Positions 60,501 through 64,000 of a stretch of DNA of 64,000 nucleotides are shown here, in pieces. Source of the DNA: Planococcus citri (lineage: Eukaryota > Arthropoda > Insecta > Hemiptera > Pseudococcidae); assembly GCF_950023065.1 (NCBI RefSeq), contig NC_088678.1:30308580-30372579 (forward strand), written 5' to 3'. The notes under the pieces are model-generated. The model searched no databases. It was not told the DNA's origin and saw only the letters and a program-made list of their open reading frames with translations. Each line of letters begins with the position of its first letter. The stretch's first letter is position 1. The position numbers and the translations under genes are program-made.

Positions 60501-63266
60501 TATAATAATTTCACATTTTATAACTTGGGACTTGGAACCTGTTCTAATTGATTAAATTGAATCAAACTTGGAGAATGGGATCCTTTTGGGAGCTAGAGTT
60601 GACCTCAGGAGTGGGGAGGGTCAAAGTTGAAAATTACTCTAAAAGGTCATTTTTTTGGAGGGGCATAATACGACCTCAAATGGATGAAAAGGGTCCAAAA
60701 TCATACCATTGATCAGTACTCCCATTGTGATCAATATATCCAAATTTTAGCTTCCTAAGTCATCCCCAGTCCACTTGAGGCAAAACTAAGGTGGAAACCC
60801 CCTTATTTTGCCCCTATTTTCGGTTTTTTCCACCTAAAGAGGAGTGGGGATGATCTAGGAAGCTGAAATTTGGATATTTTGATCACAATGGTGATACTGA
60901 CCAATTGTATGATTTTGGGCCCTTTTCATCAATTTGGGGTCATATTATGCCCCCCCCCAAACGACCTTTTGATAATTTACAACTTTGACCCTCCCTACTC
61001 CAGAGGTCAACTCTAGCTCTCAAAAGGATATCATTCCCCAAGTTCGACTCAATTTAATCAATTAGAACAGGTTACAAGTCTCAAGTCATGAAATGTAAAA
61101 ATATTAAAATTACGTCACTTTGAGGGGTCTTAGCGCCACCCTCCTTGGGGCTAGGGAGTTGGTTGACAGCTAATTTGATAGGTATTGGACAGGAGATGTA
61201 ATTATCATTAAGCTAATTTTACTCGAAAATTGATATTTCAGAAGTTTTTGACAAAAAACTGATTTGGGGGGCTTTGATGCACTGGGGGGGGTATCTCGTG
61301 AGGTAGGGGCGGGGACTTCAAGTATGTTGTTCAGCACACCATCCTACACAATATTCACCACAAAAAACCTTTGATCGCAATTATGTTTGGGTCAAATTAC
61401 ATTTTGACAGGGCTATTTTTCTGAAAAGCGAGATTTTTTGTCAATTTTTGGCAAAAAAGCAAAACTTTGACAATTTTAGCAAAATGAATGACTTTTTTGA
61501 AAGTTATTTTTTTGAATAATTTTTGTGGAAAAATTGTAAGCCCTGGAAGAAGAGAGATGAGTATTCAGTGATTTTATGGAACACCCTCTATGAAAGAAAA
61601 TCTACCTCAATCGTGAAATTCGTTCAGAAAAAAAAGTCCCAAACATAAACCAGGACAATACACACAAAAAAAAGAAATATCGAGCATGTGCGCCACAACA
61701 CGACCGAAAATCAAATTATTCACCAAGCTTTAAATCACATGCCAAAGATTACATAAGTATAAGCAGGGTTTCAGCACATCGCAATTTATATTTTATAGCT
61801 CAATTTGAAAATCCAGCGGTGTCTGGAAATTAAATTATTCCATCAGAGTTAACACAGCAACGTTCGTACTTCGTATTAATGTTTCGAGTCTACGGGAGAT
61901 GTGCTTTATGATCACCGCAGAAATTATGTACAGTCTAATTATCGCATTGTTTTCTATCTCGTCTCTCGTACACGACTATAAATACTTATGATGTTAAGAA
62001 GTAGTACCAAATGCTCAATTCCGCATAAAACATTCGTCCGAGTTAATTTTTTTTCCTCGTCAACGATGCCATTATTTTCATTTCGCGTGTATAGTATCAT
62101 GATGAACAAGTGTTCTGTATGCGAACAAGCGTCCCTTTACGTCTCTTTAATTTAATTAGAACTGGTGGTCGCCTCTATGAATTTTATATTGCAATTTTAT
62201 ATGCACGAGTGGACACTTCGTAGTGGCCATTTTAAAGGTCAAGCTGTATTGCTGTGGTAAGCTTCGTGGATCGAGAAACTTTATTAGCATAAATAGAAAT
62301 TGAAGCATCGGAGATGATTTTATAGTTATCAGTGCGAGCCTTCTTTTCTAATTTTGGGACTGATCTTCAAAACCAGTTCATCAATATTTTTTTATACAGC
62401 GAAACTTTTAAAATAAATGGAAAAGTGCTCAGAAGAACTCGTAATCCTCCCCTCCCTCCATCTATCTATAAAATATAATTGTTGAGAAAATTGACCTAGA
62501 TAAAGATATGAAACTTGAAAGTATGATTAAGTTTTTCTTTGTAAGAACGAGACATAAAAAATTAATAAAATTCACGTAACGCCTTGAAAAAAGTGACGTT
62601 TGATTCGTAAACTGAATGAGTGAAACAATTGTTGGGAAAAAACCTCCCAGGCGAATATTCGGTCACTAGAACAATTTAAGATATGAAACACTCGAAGACC
62701 TTGAATTTTCTGAACTTTAACGCGGATGCAATGACGTGATTTCCGTTCATTTTTCTTTTTATACACAACGAAGGAAGTTTCGAAAAAATTTTGATCTTAT
62801 TATACTTAGTTCGGTAATGAAAATATCCGTATGATAATGACAAATTGACCACCTGTTCCTGTTAGTCGTGATTTGTCGTATCGCGTATAACGAGTAGATA
62901 AGATGATTTTTATTACATTACAGCAAATGGTAAAATATGTACATACGAGTACACAATTTGTAATACGATCAGATATTTTTTGGGAAAGAGCCAGAATAGG
63001 AAACGACGCTGTTCAACGAATTGATTCCTCACAGTTCATTTATTCGACTCTATATTCATTCATTGAGACTAACTGATAATTGTGCGTTGTAATAGGTCAA
63101 TAGGGGAAATAAGGAATACACAAATAAACAGATATGGTTTTGTACGTAATATTACGGATGGGTATTATTGAAACTAAATTCTTACTTGTGCCCGTTGAGA
63201 GCTGCATGATGCAGAGCCGAATATCCGCTGGTATCTTGGACATTGGCTCCCGGACCCCTCCTCAAA
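10706..63266 (-). CDS. Anks1: ANKS1-family ankyrin/SAM/PTB adaptor, 5'-partial, 17 exons in window
   Basis: Exons in transcript order: 63266-63186, 58597-58441, 58039-57894, 54232-54107, 54014-53788, 53702-53546, 53442-53202, 53116-52955, 49205-48630, 47481-47283, 28243-27878, 23530-23385, 23279-22866, 16752-16459, 13603-13439, 13244-13107, 11077-10706. All phases match and the sum is one carried base plus 1,322 codons with stop. Seen: ankyrin repeats (about 1-245), SAM1 (about 833-892), SAM2 (about 912-969), PTB (about 1085-1224). This order defines ANKS1A (Odin) and ANKS1B (AIDA-1), cytoplasmic or postsynaptic adaptors whose PTB domain binds NPxY-type tails and whose SAM domains pair with other SAM domains, including those of Eph receptors. 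The first ankyrin sequence and the start codon lie beyond 64000. Nearly all the bulk is intron, the largest 19 kb. The symbol is by family; one insect gene probably stands for both vertebrate paralogues. Confidence 0.93.
11314..12913. mobile_element. 1.6-kb foldback transposon-like element
   Basis: Two arms of several hundred bases are nearly complementary: 11314-11900 pairs with 12330-12913. The ends read TAGTCGGGGAGCCCG and its complement. The flanks allow two readings: a TA duplication with GTCGGGG termini, or a CAA duplication with TAGTCGG termini. The inner arms carry the CTGGAG(G/C)CTCCAG repeat family. There is no transposase. It lies in the intron between exons w16 and w17. Confidence 0.85.
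13107..13244 (-). CDS. Anks1: ANKS1 exon w16: PTB core
   Basis: 46 codons (residues 1153-1198). It encodes [20 protein letters not shown], then AYITKD and [11 protein letters not shown], the central strands of the ANKS1 PTB domain. Splice sites ttgcag and gtaagt are strong. It joins exon w17 in phase 0, giving the expected run into the final PTB helix. Confidence 0.96.
13439..13603 (-). CDS. Anks1: ANKS1 exon w15: PTB core
   Basis: 55 codons (residues 1098-1152). It carries [15 protein letters not shown], the PTB strand-helix signature of this family, then [20 protein letters not shown] and FLNVSDH, the strands that form the peptide-binding face. The acceptor is tttacag and the donor gtaagt, with phase 0 at both ends. 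Confidence 0.96.
13604..16458. repeat. ANKS1 intron between w14 and w15 with tandem CTGGAGGCTCCAG units
   Basis: About 15070-15540 holds two roughly 245-bp direct repeats, whose CTGGAGGCTCCAG cores start at 15117 and 15364, each followed by the shared segment GAAACTATCACCAATCGACT. About 15840-15960 is a reversed, diverged relative of the 135-bp array. Poly-C and CA runs occur near 14540. No exon is seen. Confidence 0.7.
16459..16752 (-). CDS. Anks1: ANKS1 exon w14: SAM-PTB linker and PTB start
   Basis: 98 codons (residues 1000-1097). A short charged helix ([13 protein letters not shown]), a Thr/Ser run and a polyproline stretch ([12 protein letters not shown]) lead into the PTB domain, which opens near [18 protein letters not shown]. 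Acceptor ctttcag and donor gtaagt are strong. The six-kilobase intron upstream contains the antisense LINE fragment. Confidence 0.93.
19086..20246 (+). pseudogene. Decayed LINE (non-LTR retrotransposon) fragment
   Basis: In plus sense, antisense to ANKS1, three reading frames in turn encode LINE pol. The end of the endonuclease shows [19 protein letters not shown]. The region before the reverse transcriptase holds [22 protein letters not shown] motif A appears as FVDYAKAFD. Frame changes near 19345 and 19935 and a TAA near 19600 break it. The endonuclease start, the FADD-type motif C and the 3' end are missing. The clade is not resolved. Confidence 0.88.
21533..21570 (+). repeat. (TAG)n microsatellite
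   Basis: About twelve uninterrupted TAG units. It is likely length-variable between individuals. Confidence 0.95.
22866..23279 (-). CDS. Anks1: ANKS1 exon w13: end of SAM1 and all of SAM2
   Basis: 138 codons (residues 862-999). SAM1 ends with [23 protein letters not shown]2 runs from about 912 to 969, with [17 protein letters not shown] and the closing helix [12 protein letters not shown]. The GHRRRML stretch matches the basic end helix of ANKS1 SAM2, reported as a nuclear-localisation region in AIDA-1. A coiled helical tail of alternating Leu and Asp follows. Acceptor acag and donor gtaagt are good. Confidence 0.95.
23385..23530 (-). CDS. Anks1: ANKS1 exon w12: first half of SAM1
   Basis: Two bases plus 48 codons (residues 814-861). 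After about 19 linker residues the SAM1 fold starts with [19 protein letters not shown] and the mid-loop FGYDDINFI. The Trp-x-x-x-x-Gly-Leu-x-x-Tyr pattern is the SAM hallmark. The acceptor is gttacag and the donor gtaagt. The domain is completed by exon w13 after a 105-bp intron. Confidence 0.95.
24025..24397. mobile_element. Short MITE with CAGGGTGTCTAAC ends
   Basis: A 373-bp segment starts CAGGGTGTCTAAC and ends GTTAGACACCCTG, a perfect 13-bp terminal inverted repeat of hAT type. The interior repeats ATGACTTTT-like words on both arms. No 8-bp duplication survives. A solitary related end, GTTAGACACCTTG, lies near 21057. Confidence 0.75.
24687..25367 (-). mobile_element. hAT-type MITE, copy 2, opposite orientation
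   Basis: This is a second copy of the element at 2495, read as its reverse complement. The right end AAACGGTTTTCAACCCTG is intact, and the left end starts CGGGTTG, so its terminal CAGGG is damaged. The interior matches copy 1 closely, including the GGTTC-word region. Flanks AAGGCGAG and GCGCCGAG share only five of eight bases, so any duplication has decayed. It sits in the ANKS1 intron between exons w11 and w12. Confidence 0.85.
25368..27860. other. ANKS1 intron w11-w12, repeat and spacer DNA
   Basis: About 25490-26700 contains several copies of the CTGGAGGCTCCAG repeat family (cores near 25769 and 25903, and a decayed one near 26430). About 27150-27860 is non-repetitive, with a short GA run at 27596-27608, and adjoins exon w11. 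No exon is recognised. Confidence 0.5.
27878..28243 (-). CDS. Anks1: ANKS1 exon w11: pre-SAM linker
   Basis: Two bases, 121 codons (residues 692-812) and one base. It begins [13 protein letters not shown], carries an [16 protein letters not shown] segment, a Ser/Thr/Asn-rich middle, and ends with a helical acidic stretch ([14 protein letters not shown] to [10 protein letters not shown]) just before SAM1. The acceptor is gttgcag and the donor gtaagt. Its starting phase accepts both exon w10 and the proposed alternative first exon at 34524-34623. Confidence 0.92.
28244..31612. other. Start of the 19-kb ANKS1 intron
   Basis: About 28250-28900 is non-repetitive with a few TACGAGTA-type words. 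The rest is AT-rich low-complexity DNA with C and A homopolymers (near 29646 and 30998). No coding exon or clear transposon end is seen. Confidence 0.45.
31621..32624. mobile_element. hAT-type element with near-perfect target-site duplication
   Basis: The ends are the 13-bp perfect inverted repeats CAGGGCTGTAGAG and CTCTACAGCCCTG. The flanks TTCACAAA (31613-31620) and TTCACAAG (32625-32632) match at seven of eight bases, the 8-bp duplication expected for hAT. It is 1,004 bp long without transposase. About 640 bp of its interior is a second, nested inverted-repeat element. Confidence 0.87.
31780..32416. mobile_element. MITE nested in the hAT element
   Basis: Perfect terminal inverted repeats ATTGAATCGGTGGGTG and CACCCACCGATTCAAT bound about 637 bp lying wholly inside the hAT element at 31621. 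The repeat continues imperfectly inward (GCAGAAAGGGG against CCCTTTCG). No coding sequence is visible and the target duplication is unclear, so the superfamily is open. Confidence 0.78.
34524..34623 (-). CDS. Anks1: Candidate alternative first exon giving a short, ankyrin-less ANKS1
   Basis: Inside the 19-kb intron, an ATG at 34623 opens 33 codons (start [18 protein letters not shown], end APRKDK) and one leftover G, stopping at a gtttgg donor. Joined to exon w11 this gives ...DKGLFKG in frame and predicts a protein of about 664 residues with SAM1, SAM2 and PTB but no ankyrin repeats, like the short AIDA-1 forms of vertebrate ANKS1B. It cannot be a cassette exon with the visible upstream ctag acceptor, because that would need a different incoming phase. 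The donor is non-consensus and the frame match has a one-in-three chance of being accidental. Confidence 0.42.
34640..35110 (-). promoter_or_regulatory. Candidate internal promoter of ANKS1
   Basis: This CpG-rich, non-repetitive island lies upstream (minus sense) of the proposed first exon, within otherwise AT-rich repeat DNA. Two copies of CCAATCACACG start at 34758 and 34779, exactly 21 bp (two helical turns) apart on the plus strand, so they appear as inverted CCAAT boxes for a minus-strand transcript. An AT-rich segment at about 34800-34850 could serve as a core element. No transcription start can be fixed from sequence alone. Confidence 0.35.
36133..37038. mobile_element. PIF/Harbinger-like foldback MITE, copy 1
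   Basis: The ends read CGAGGGAACCTCTTGAGG and the complement of CAAGGGAACCTCTCGAGG. A TTA trinucleotide lies on both sides (36130-36132 and 37039-37041), the duplication type of PIF/Harbinger elements. The arms of about 200 bp are inverted. Between them two units of about 310 bp lie in direct orientation, each with a GCTGGAGGCTCCAGAA-like core, the second diverged. No transposase. Confidence 0.8.
37046..37502 (+). mobile_element. Solo LTR of an LTR retrotransposon
   Basis: A 457-bp GC-richer block begins TGTGACGG and ends TATCACA, giving the TG...CA termini and 5-bp inverted ends (TGTGA/TCACA) of an LTR. The tetranucleotide GAGT flanks it exactly at 37042-37045 and 37503-37506. An AATAAA lies near 37327. 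There is no primer-binding site or coding region on either side, so this is a recombined solo LTR. A Gypsy-type origin fits the short duplication but is not proven. The strand is assumed from the AATAAA. Confidence 0.85.
37590..38910. repeat. Minisatellite-like array of TTGCCAAAAATTG-type units
   Basis: Loose 30-40 bp units combining TTGCCAAAAATTG with TTTCGCTTTT-like segments flank the TIR element at 37869, which appears to have inserted into the array. The right edge near 38909 ends CAAGCCCTG. No gene. Confidence 0.65.
37869..38252. mobile_element. Short element with 34-bp perfect terminal inverted repeats
   Basis: The first 34 bp (starting TGAAGAGTGATATTCC) are repeated as an exact reverse complement at the right end (finishing GGAATATCACTCTTCA). 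Inside, about 160-bp direct subunits restart at 38039 with TTCCAAAAC and TTGTCCATTTTTAT. No clear target duplication and no coding capacity. Confidence 0.85.
38960..44860. other. Middle of the 19-kb ANKS1 intron
   Basis: About 39700-40300 and 41560-42980 are non-repetitive islands, richer in CpG and in TACGAGTA-type words than their surroundings, and may hold enhancers or unrecognised exons. The remainder is AT-rich low-complexity DNA. A GC-rich motif of type CCCAAGCGAAGCCAGGGC is at about 41221. No exon can be defended. Confidence 0.4.
44865..45571. mobile_element. hAT-like MITE with CAGGGTGTCCA ends
   Basis: The ends CAGGGTGTCCA and TGGACACCCTG bound 707 bp. Both sub-ends repeat CCTGACTTTTCCAGG-like words. 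Two GC-rich motifs (at about 45190 and 45349) lie inside, about 160 bp apart. GATGGA occurs at both borders, offset by one base, so the duplication is uncertain. Confidence 0.72.
45572..47282. other. End of the 19-kb ANKS1 intron before exon w10
   Basis: AT-rich sequence without exons, terminal repeats or tandem arrays that I can support. Confidence 0.4.
47283..47481 (-). CDS. Anks1: ANKS1 exon w10: acidic linker
   Basis: 66 codons (residues 625-690) plus one base. It starts [20 protein letters not shown] and continues as a Ser/Asp/Glu-rich linker ending DVPFAG. I chose the acceptor ttccatacag at 47482-47484 because it has a pyrimidine tract and gives phase 0 after exon w9. The same frame is open upstream to 47643, so a longer exon or alternative start cannot be excluded. 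The donor gtaaga leads into the 19-kb intron. Confidence 0.78.
47485..48629. other. Intron w9-w10, conserved-looking non-repetitive DNA
   Basis: This intron lacks the repeat families and has exon-like composition at about 47500-47860, with short open minus-strand frames (for example one containing [16 protein letters not shown]). It could hold an alternative exon or start, but no phase-compatible splice pair was found for it. Confidence 0.4.
48630..49205 (-). CDS. Anks1: ANKS1 exon w9: long linker exon
   Basis: The largest exon: 192 codons, residues 433-624, phase 0 at both ends. The first codon after the acceptor (tccttag) is ATG, so it could also open a transcript. Two related basic motifs, RRGKSAEH and VRGKSEDL, are candidate basophilic-kinase sites. 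[11 protein letters not shown] segment, an LPFRKVNEP segment and a proline cluster ([10 protein letters not shown]) follow. No folded domain is visible. The donor is cag|gttagt. Confidence 0.88.
49681..50631. mobile_element. Near-complete 950-bp palindromic foldback element
   Basis: Outer arms pair over more than 130 bp with high identity, including the GC-rich core GGGGCTACGTGCTCCGCAAA at about 49786 and its complement near 50520. Inner segments CCAATTGCCTATCTTC...GAAGGGGC recur in both orientations, making nested hairpins around a centre near 50155. The ends resemble CAGAGG/CAGGAT. No clear duplication, no coding sequence. It sits in the intron between exons w8 and w9. Confidence 0.82.
51050..51900. 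repeat. CTGGAG-family dispersed repeat
   Basis: Diverged members of the family seen at 11.5, 15, 22 and 25.7 kb lie here. The two cores are decayed (GATGCCTCCAG near 51191 and CTGAAGGCTCCAG near 51591). Characteristic neighbours such as AAATTTCAGCTTTTC and TTGAAATTTTGGC are present. No coding sequence. Confidence 0.65.
51901..52954. other. Intron w8-w9, proximal part
   Basis: AT-rich spacer with a G run near 52303 and an A-rich stretch near 52700. Nothing else is recognised. Confidence 0.4.
52955..53116 (-). CDS. Anks1: ANKS1 exon w8: proline-rich SH3-ligand-like linker
   Basis: Exactly 54 codons (residues 379-432). It opens with [18 protein letters not shown], a basic polyproline stretch typical of SH3 ligands and present at the comparable place in ANKS1 proteins. 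It continues with several Tyr-containing acidic patches ([16 protein letters not shown]). Acceptor caacag and donor gtaaga are good. The downstream intron of 3.7 kb contains the foldback element at 49681. Confidence 0.9.
53202..53442 (-). CDS. Anks1: ANKS1 exon w7: Ser-rich linker
   Basis: One base plus 80 codons (residues 299-378), Ser- and Arg-rich, with a run of SxCSxSxS-type sequence and RDRRSPYN. The acceptor is ccacag at 53443-53445. The 15 codon-frame bases upstream of the exon would read ARSHS, directly ahead of ASDIL, resembling the RSHS motif of the tail. No AG lies between that stretch and an in-frame TGA, so canonical splicing cannot include it. Confidence 0.86.
53546..53702 (-). 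CDS. Anks1: ANKS1 exon w6: post-ankyrin Ser-rich linker
   Basis: Two bases, 51 codons (residues 247-297) and two bases. It begins [12 protein letters not shown] and then becomes rich in Ser, Asp and Tyr, with the stretch [17 protein letters not shown]. This is a disordered linker with several candidate phosphorylation sites and no folded domain that I recognise. The acceptor is gacag with a pyrimidine run and the donor is gtaagt. Both phases fit the neighbouring exons. Confidence 0.85.
53788..54014 (-). CDS. Anks1: ANKS1 exon w5: last ankyrin repeats
   Basis: One base, 75 codons (residues 171-245) and one base. It holds the final ankyrin repeats, with [20 protein letters not shown] and a following [14 protein letters not shown] turn, and ends in a capping helix around residues 229-245. 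The acceptor is ttgcag and the donor gtaagt. It is one of five closely packed exons separated by introns of 85 to 103 bp, in strong contrast to the multi-kilobase introns elsewhere in the gene. Confidence 0.93.
54107..54232 (-). CDS. Anks1: ANKS1 exon w4: ankyrin repeat
   Basis: One base completes Arg128, 41 codons give residues 129-169, and two bases pass to Lys170. It encodes [15 protein letters not shown], a short linker and the ankyrin helix [12 protein letters not shown]. The linker between helices looks longer than in a standard 33-residue repeat, as is usual at this point in ANKS1 proteins. Acceptor tcgcag and donor gtaagt are strong. The next intron is only 92 bp. Confidence 0.92.
54560..55010. 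repeat. Minisatellite-like array, reverse sense
   Basis: Loose repeats of GGCAATTTTTxGCAAAAAG and GCGAGACTTTTT words, the reverse complement of the units near 37.6 kb. It directly abuts the foldback element that begins near 55060. Confidence 0.6.
55060..56672. mobile_element. PIF/Harbinger-like foldback element, copy 2, expanded and left-truncated
   Basis: The right end GAGGTTCCCTAG is followed by TTA, as in copy 1. The left terminal repeat is missing. Units starting near 55232, 55545 and 55876, with a fourth beginning near 56185, lie in direct orientation at about 310-330-bp spacing. The sequence then turns into inverted orientation near 56210. Unit cores are CTGGAG(C/T)CTCCAG. It lies in the intron between exons w3 and w4. 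Confidence 0.75.
56676..57893. other. Intron w3-w4, distal part
   Basis: AT-rich spacer with no repeats or exons that I can support. Confidence 0.4.
57894..58039 (-). CDS. Anks1: ANKS1 exon w3: ankyrin repeats
   Basis: The exon has 48 codons plus two bases (residues 80-127 and part of Arg128). It carries the very conserved ankyrin signature [18 protein letters not shown] and then [13 protein letters not shown] across the splice. Acceptor tcgcag and donor gtaagt are both strong. It sits between a 0.4-kb intron upstream and a 3.7-kb repeat-filled intron downstream. Confidence 0.93.
58441..58597 (-). CDS. Anks1: ANKS1 exon w2: ankyrin repeats
   Basis: One base completes Lys27, then 52 codons give residues 28-79. 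The visible ankyrin core is [20 protein letters not shown] followed by a CHGPS turn, as in ANKS1 proteins. The acceptor is ttttcag. The donor gtgcgg is weak. An earlier gttaat donor (exon end 58453) is also in phase, but it would drop four residues (VNLM) that keep this repeat at the family length, so I kept the longer form. The following intron is only about 400 bp and has no recognisable insertion. Confidence 0.88.
59160..60424. repeat. Long minisatellite-like array
   Basis: About 1.2 kb of loose 30-45 bp units built on GGCAAAAAGCGAGACTTTTT and ACAATTTTTGGCAAAA. It is interrupted at 60425 by a foldback element. A short tail of the same units reappears at about 61410-61545, ending AAGCCCTG. 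Confidence 0.7.
60425..61176. mobile_element. 750-bp foldback element inserted in the minisatellite array
   Basis: The two halves are close reverse complements over almost their whole length. The ends read AAATGAGCTATCGACTAACT and, reversed from the right, AAATTAGCTGTCAACCAACT, followed by CCCTAGCCC. The centre is near 60800 between GGTGGAAACCCCC and its inverted partner TTTTCCACC. No coding capacity, and the target duplication is unresolved. Confidence 0.82.
61550..63185. other. Intron w1-w2, mostly non-repetitive
   Basis: Apart from AT-rich bias this 1.6-kb stretch lacks the repeat families and contains TACGAGTA-type words near 62944. No exon is seen. Confidence 0.4.
63186..63266 (-). CDS. 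Anks1: ANKS1 exon w1: ankyrin repeat
   Basis: This is the most upstream exon in the window: one carried base, 26 codons and two bases passed on. It encodes an ankyrin stretch with [20 protein letters not shown], matching the ANKS1 family pattern of a [16 protein letters not shown] helix pair. The acceptor is ttacag before 63266 and the donor is gtaaga after 63186. The leading phase shows that at least one more coding exon lies beyond 64000. Confidence 0.9.
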
Positions 63267-64000
63267 CTGTAACAGAAAAAAGATCAAGGCTGTTAGAGAC
63301 GTGGCAATGAAATTCCTATCGTATTAAGTACTTTGGGAACTAAAAAAAAATTGTTTTATTATCATACGGAGACGGACGAAAATTCACCAATATAAAATAT
63401 AATCGAATCGCTCGTGAACGATTTCTTGAAAATTTTATTTTAGTCAAATTGCTTGAAATATGTTTAGAAACGATTATCATGATGTTGTTCATAAATGATT
63501 CATTTAAAATGAACACATTATTTACATGTAGACAACTAATTATGATATTATAACGATTTCATTTTTGAAAAATGCATCGTTTTCCGAATAAATTAGATAT
63601 TCTAAAGAACTTGGGATGAATAATCAATTATAATTAATTTTTAATCTGTACAAATGTGGAGATTATCTAATTCATTAAAAACTTTAATTTTTACATTTCT
63701 TTGAAAATTGTCGAAATTTTTTTGGATGTCAAAAAAAATACATAATTATCACAAATAGTAATTCTAGGTATACTTTAATGTAGAAATTTTTATACCTATT
63801 TTTAATCTAATGAATCAAATTCCTTCCTTTCAAACTTCTTCAACAGCTTACGAAGAAAAAAATTTTTACATCGCAAAAAATAGGAAAGAAATGAGGACAG
63901 ATGTCACGGGAGGGGGGGTGGTCGACCTCAAAAAAACGTTATTCGAGAATTTTGAATCTAAAAAAATGGATAAAATACTAAAATGGGGGGGGGGGAGGAA
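63267..64000. other. Intron upstream of the first ANKS1 exon in the window
   Basis: AT-rich DNA with G runs close to the window end (63909 onward). The missing first coding exon or exons of ANKS1 must lie farther on. Confidence 0.5.

Noticed and set aside
1..64000. tRNA, rRNA or other structured RNA genes
   Set aside because: Looked for tRNA T-loop (GGTTCRANYCC) and rRNA-like blocks on both strands; none seen. Many hairpins exist but are explained by foldback elements.

Overview
The window looks like one stretch of an AT-rich, repeat-laden animal genome, most likely an insect. The evidence is a split gene with GT-AG introns that encodes an ankyrin - SAM - SAM - PTB scaffold protein found only in animals. 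Long low-complexity introns, several families of short inverted-repeat DNA transposons, a solo LTR and a decayed LINE fit an arthropod. Frequent TACGAGTA and GTAGGTA words remind me of sap-feeding hemipterans such as mealybugs, but that is an impression and not shown here.

The only host gene I can support is the ANKS1 (ANKS1A/ANKS1B family) orthologue on the minus strand. Seventeen coding exons were placed by hand, from 63266 down to the stop codon at 10706. Every splice phase matches its neighbour, and the total is 3,967 nt: one carried-in base plus 1,322 codons including the stop. The 5' end (start codon and first ankyrin sequence) lies beyond position 64000. Residue numbers in this answer count from the first complete codon in the window, giving a 1,321-residue partial protein: ankyrin repeats about 1-245, a Ser/Pro-rich linker about 246-832, SAM1 about 833-892, SAM2 about 912-969, PTB about 1085-1224, then a short tail with three RSHS-type repeats.

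Layout on the plus-strand axis: 1-9300 is gene-free, with low-complexity DNA, a hAT-type MITE and a 135-bp tandem array. 9360-10705 is a probable 3' UTR. 10706-16752 holds the four last exons (PTB and tail), with a 1.6-kb foldback element in one intron. 16753-22865 is an intron carrying an antisense LINE fragment. 22866-28243 holds the SAM exons and a second hAT MITE copy. 28244-47282 is a 19-kb intron with a likely alternative promoter and first exon near 34.5-34.9 kb, a hAT element with a nested MITE, a PIF/Harbinger-like foldback, a solo LTR and further TIR elements. 47283-54232 holds the linker exons and part of the ankyrin exons. 57894-63266 holds the remaining ankyrin exons, separated by minisatellite and foldback DNA.

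The points I would look at first are the candidate ANKS1 short isoform lacking ankyrin repeats (34524-34623 spliced to 28243), the dispersed repeat family in which a 13-bp palindromic core CTGGAG(G/C)CTCCAG is kept intact, the foldback elements whose arms carry direct subrepeats, and the repeated RSHS(V/I)x(D/T)I motif in the tail. No search could be run, so family names rest on visible motifs, terminal repeats and target-site duplications.
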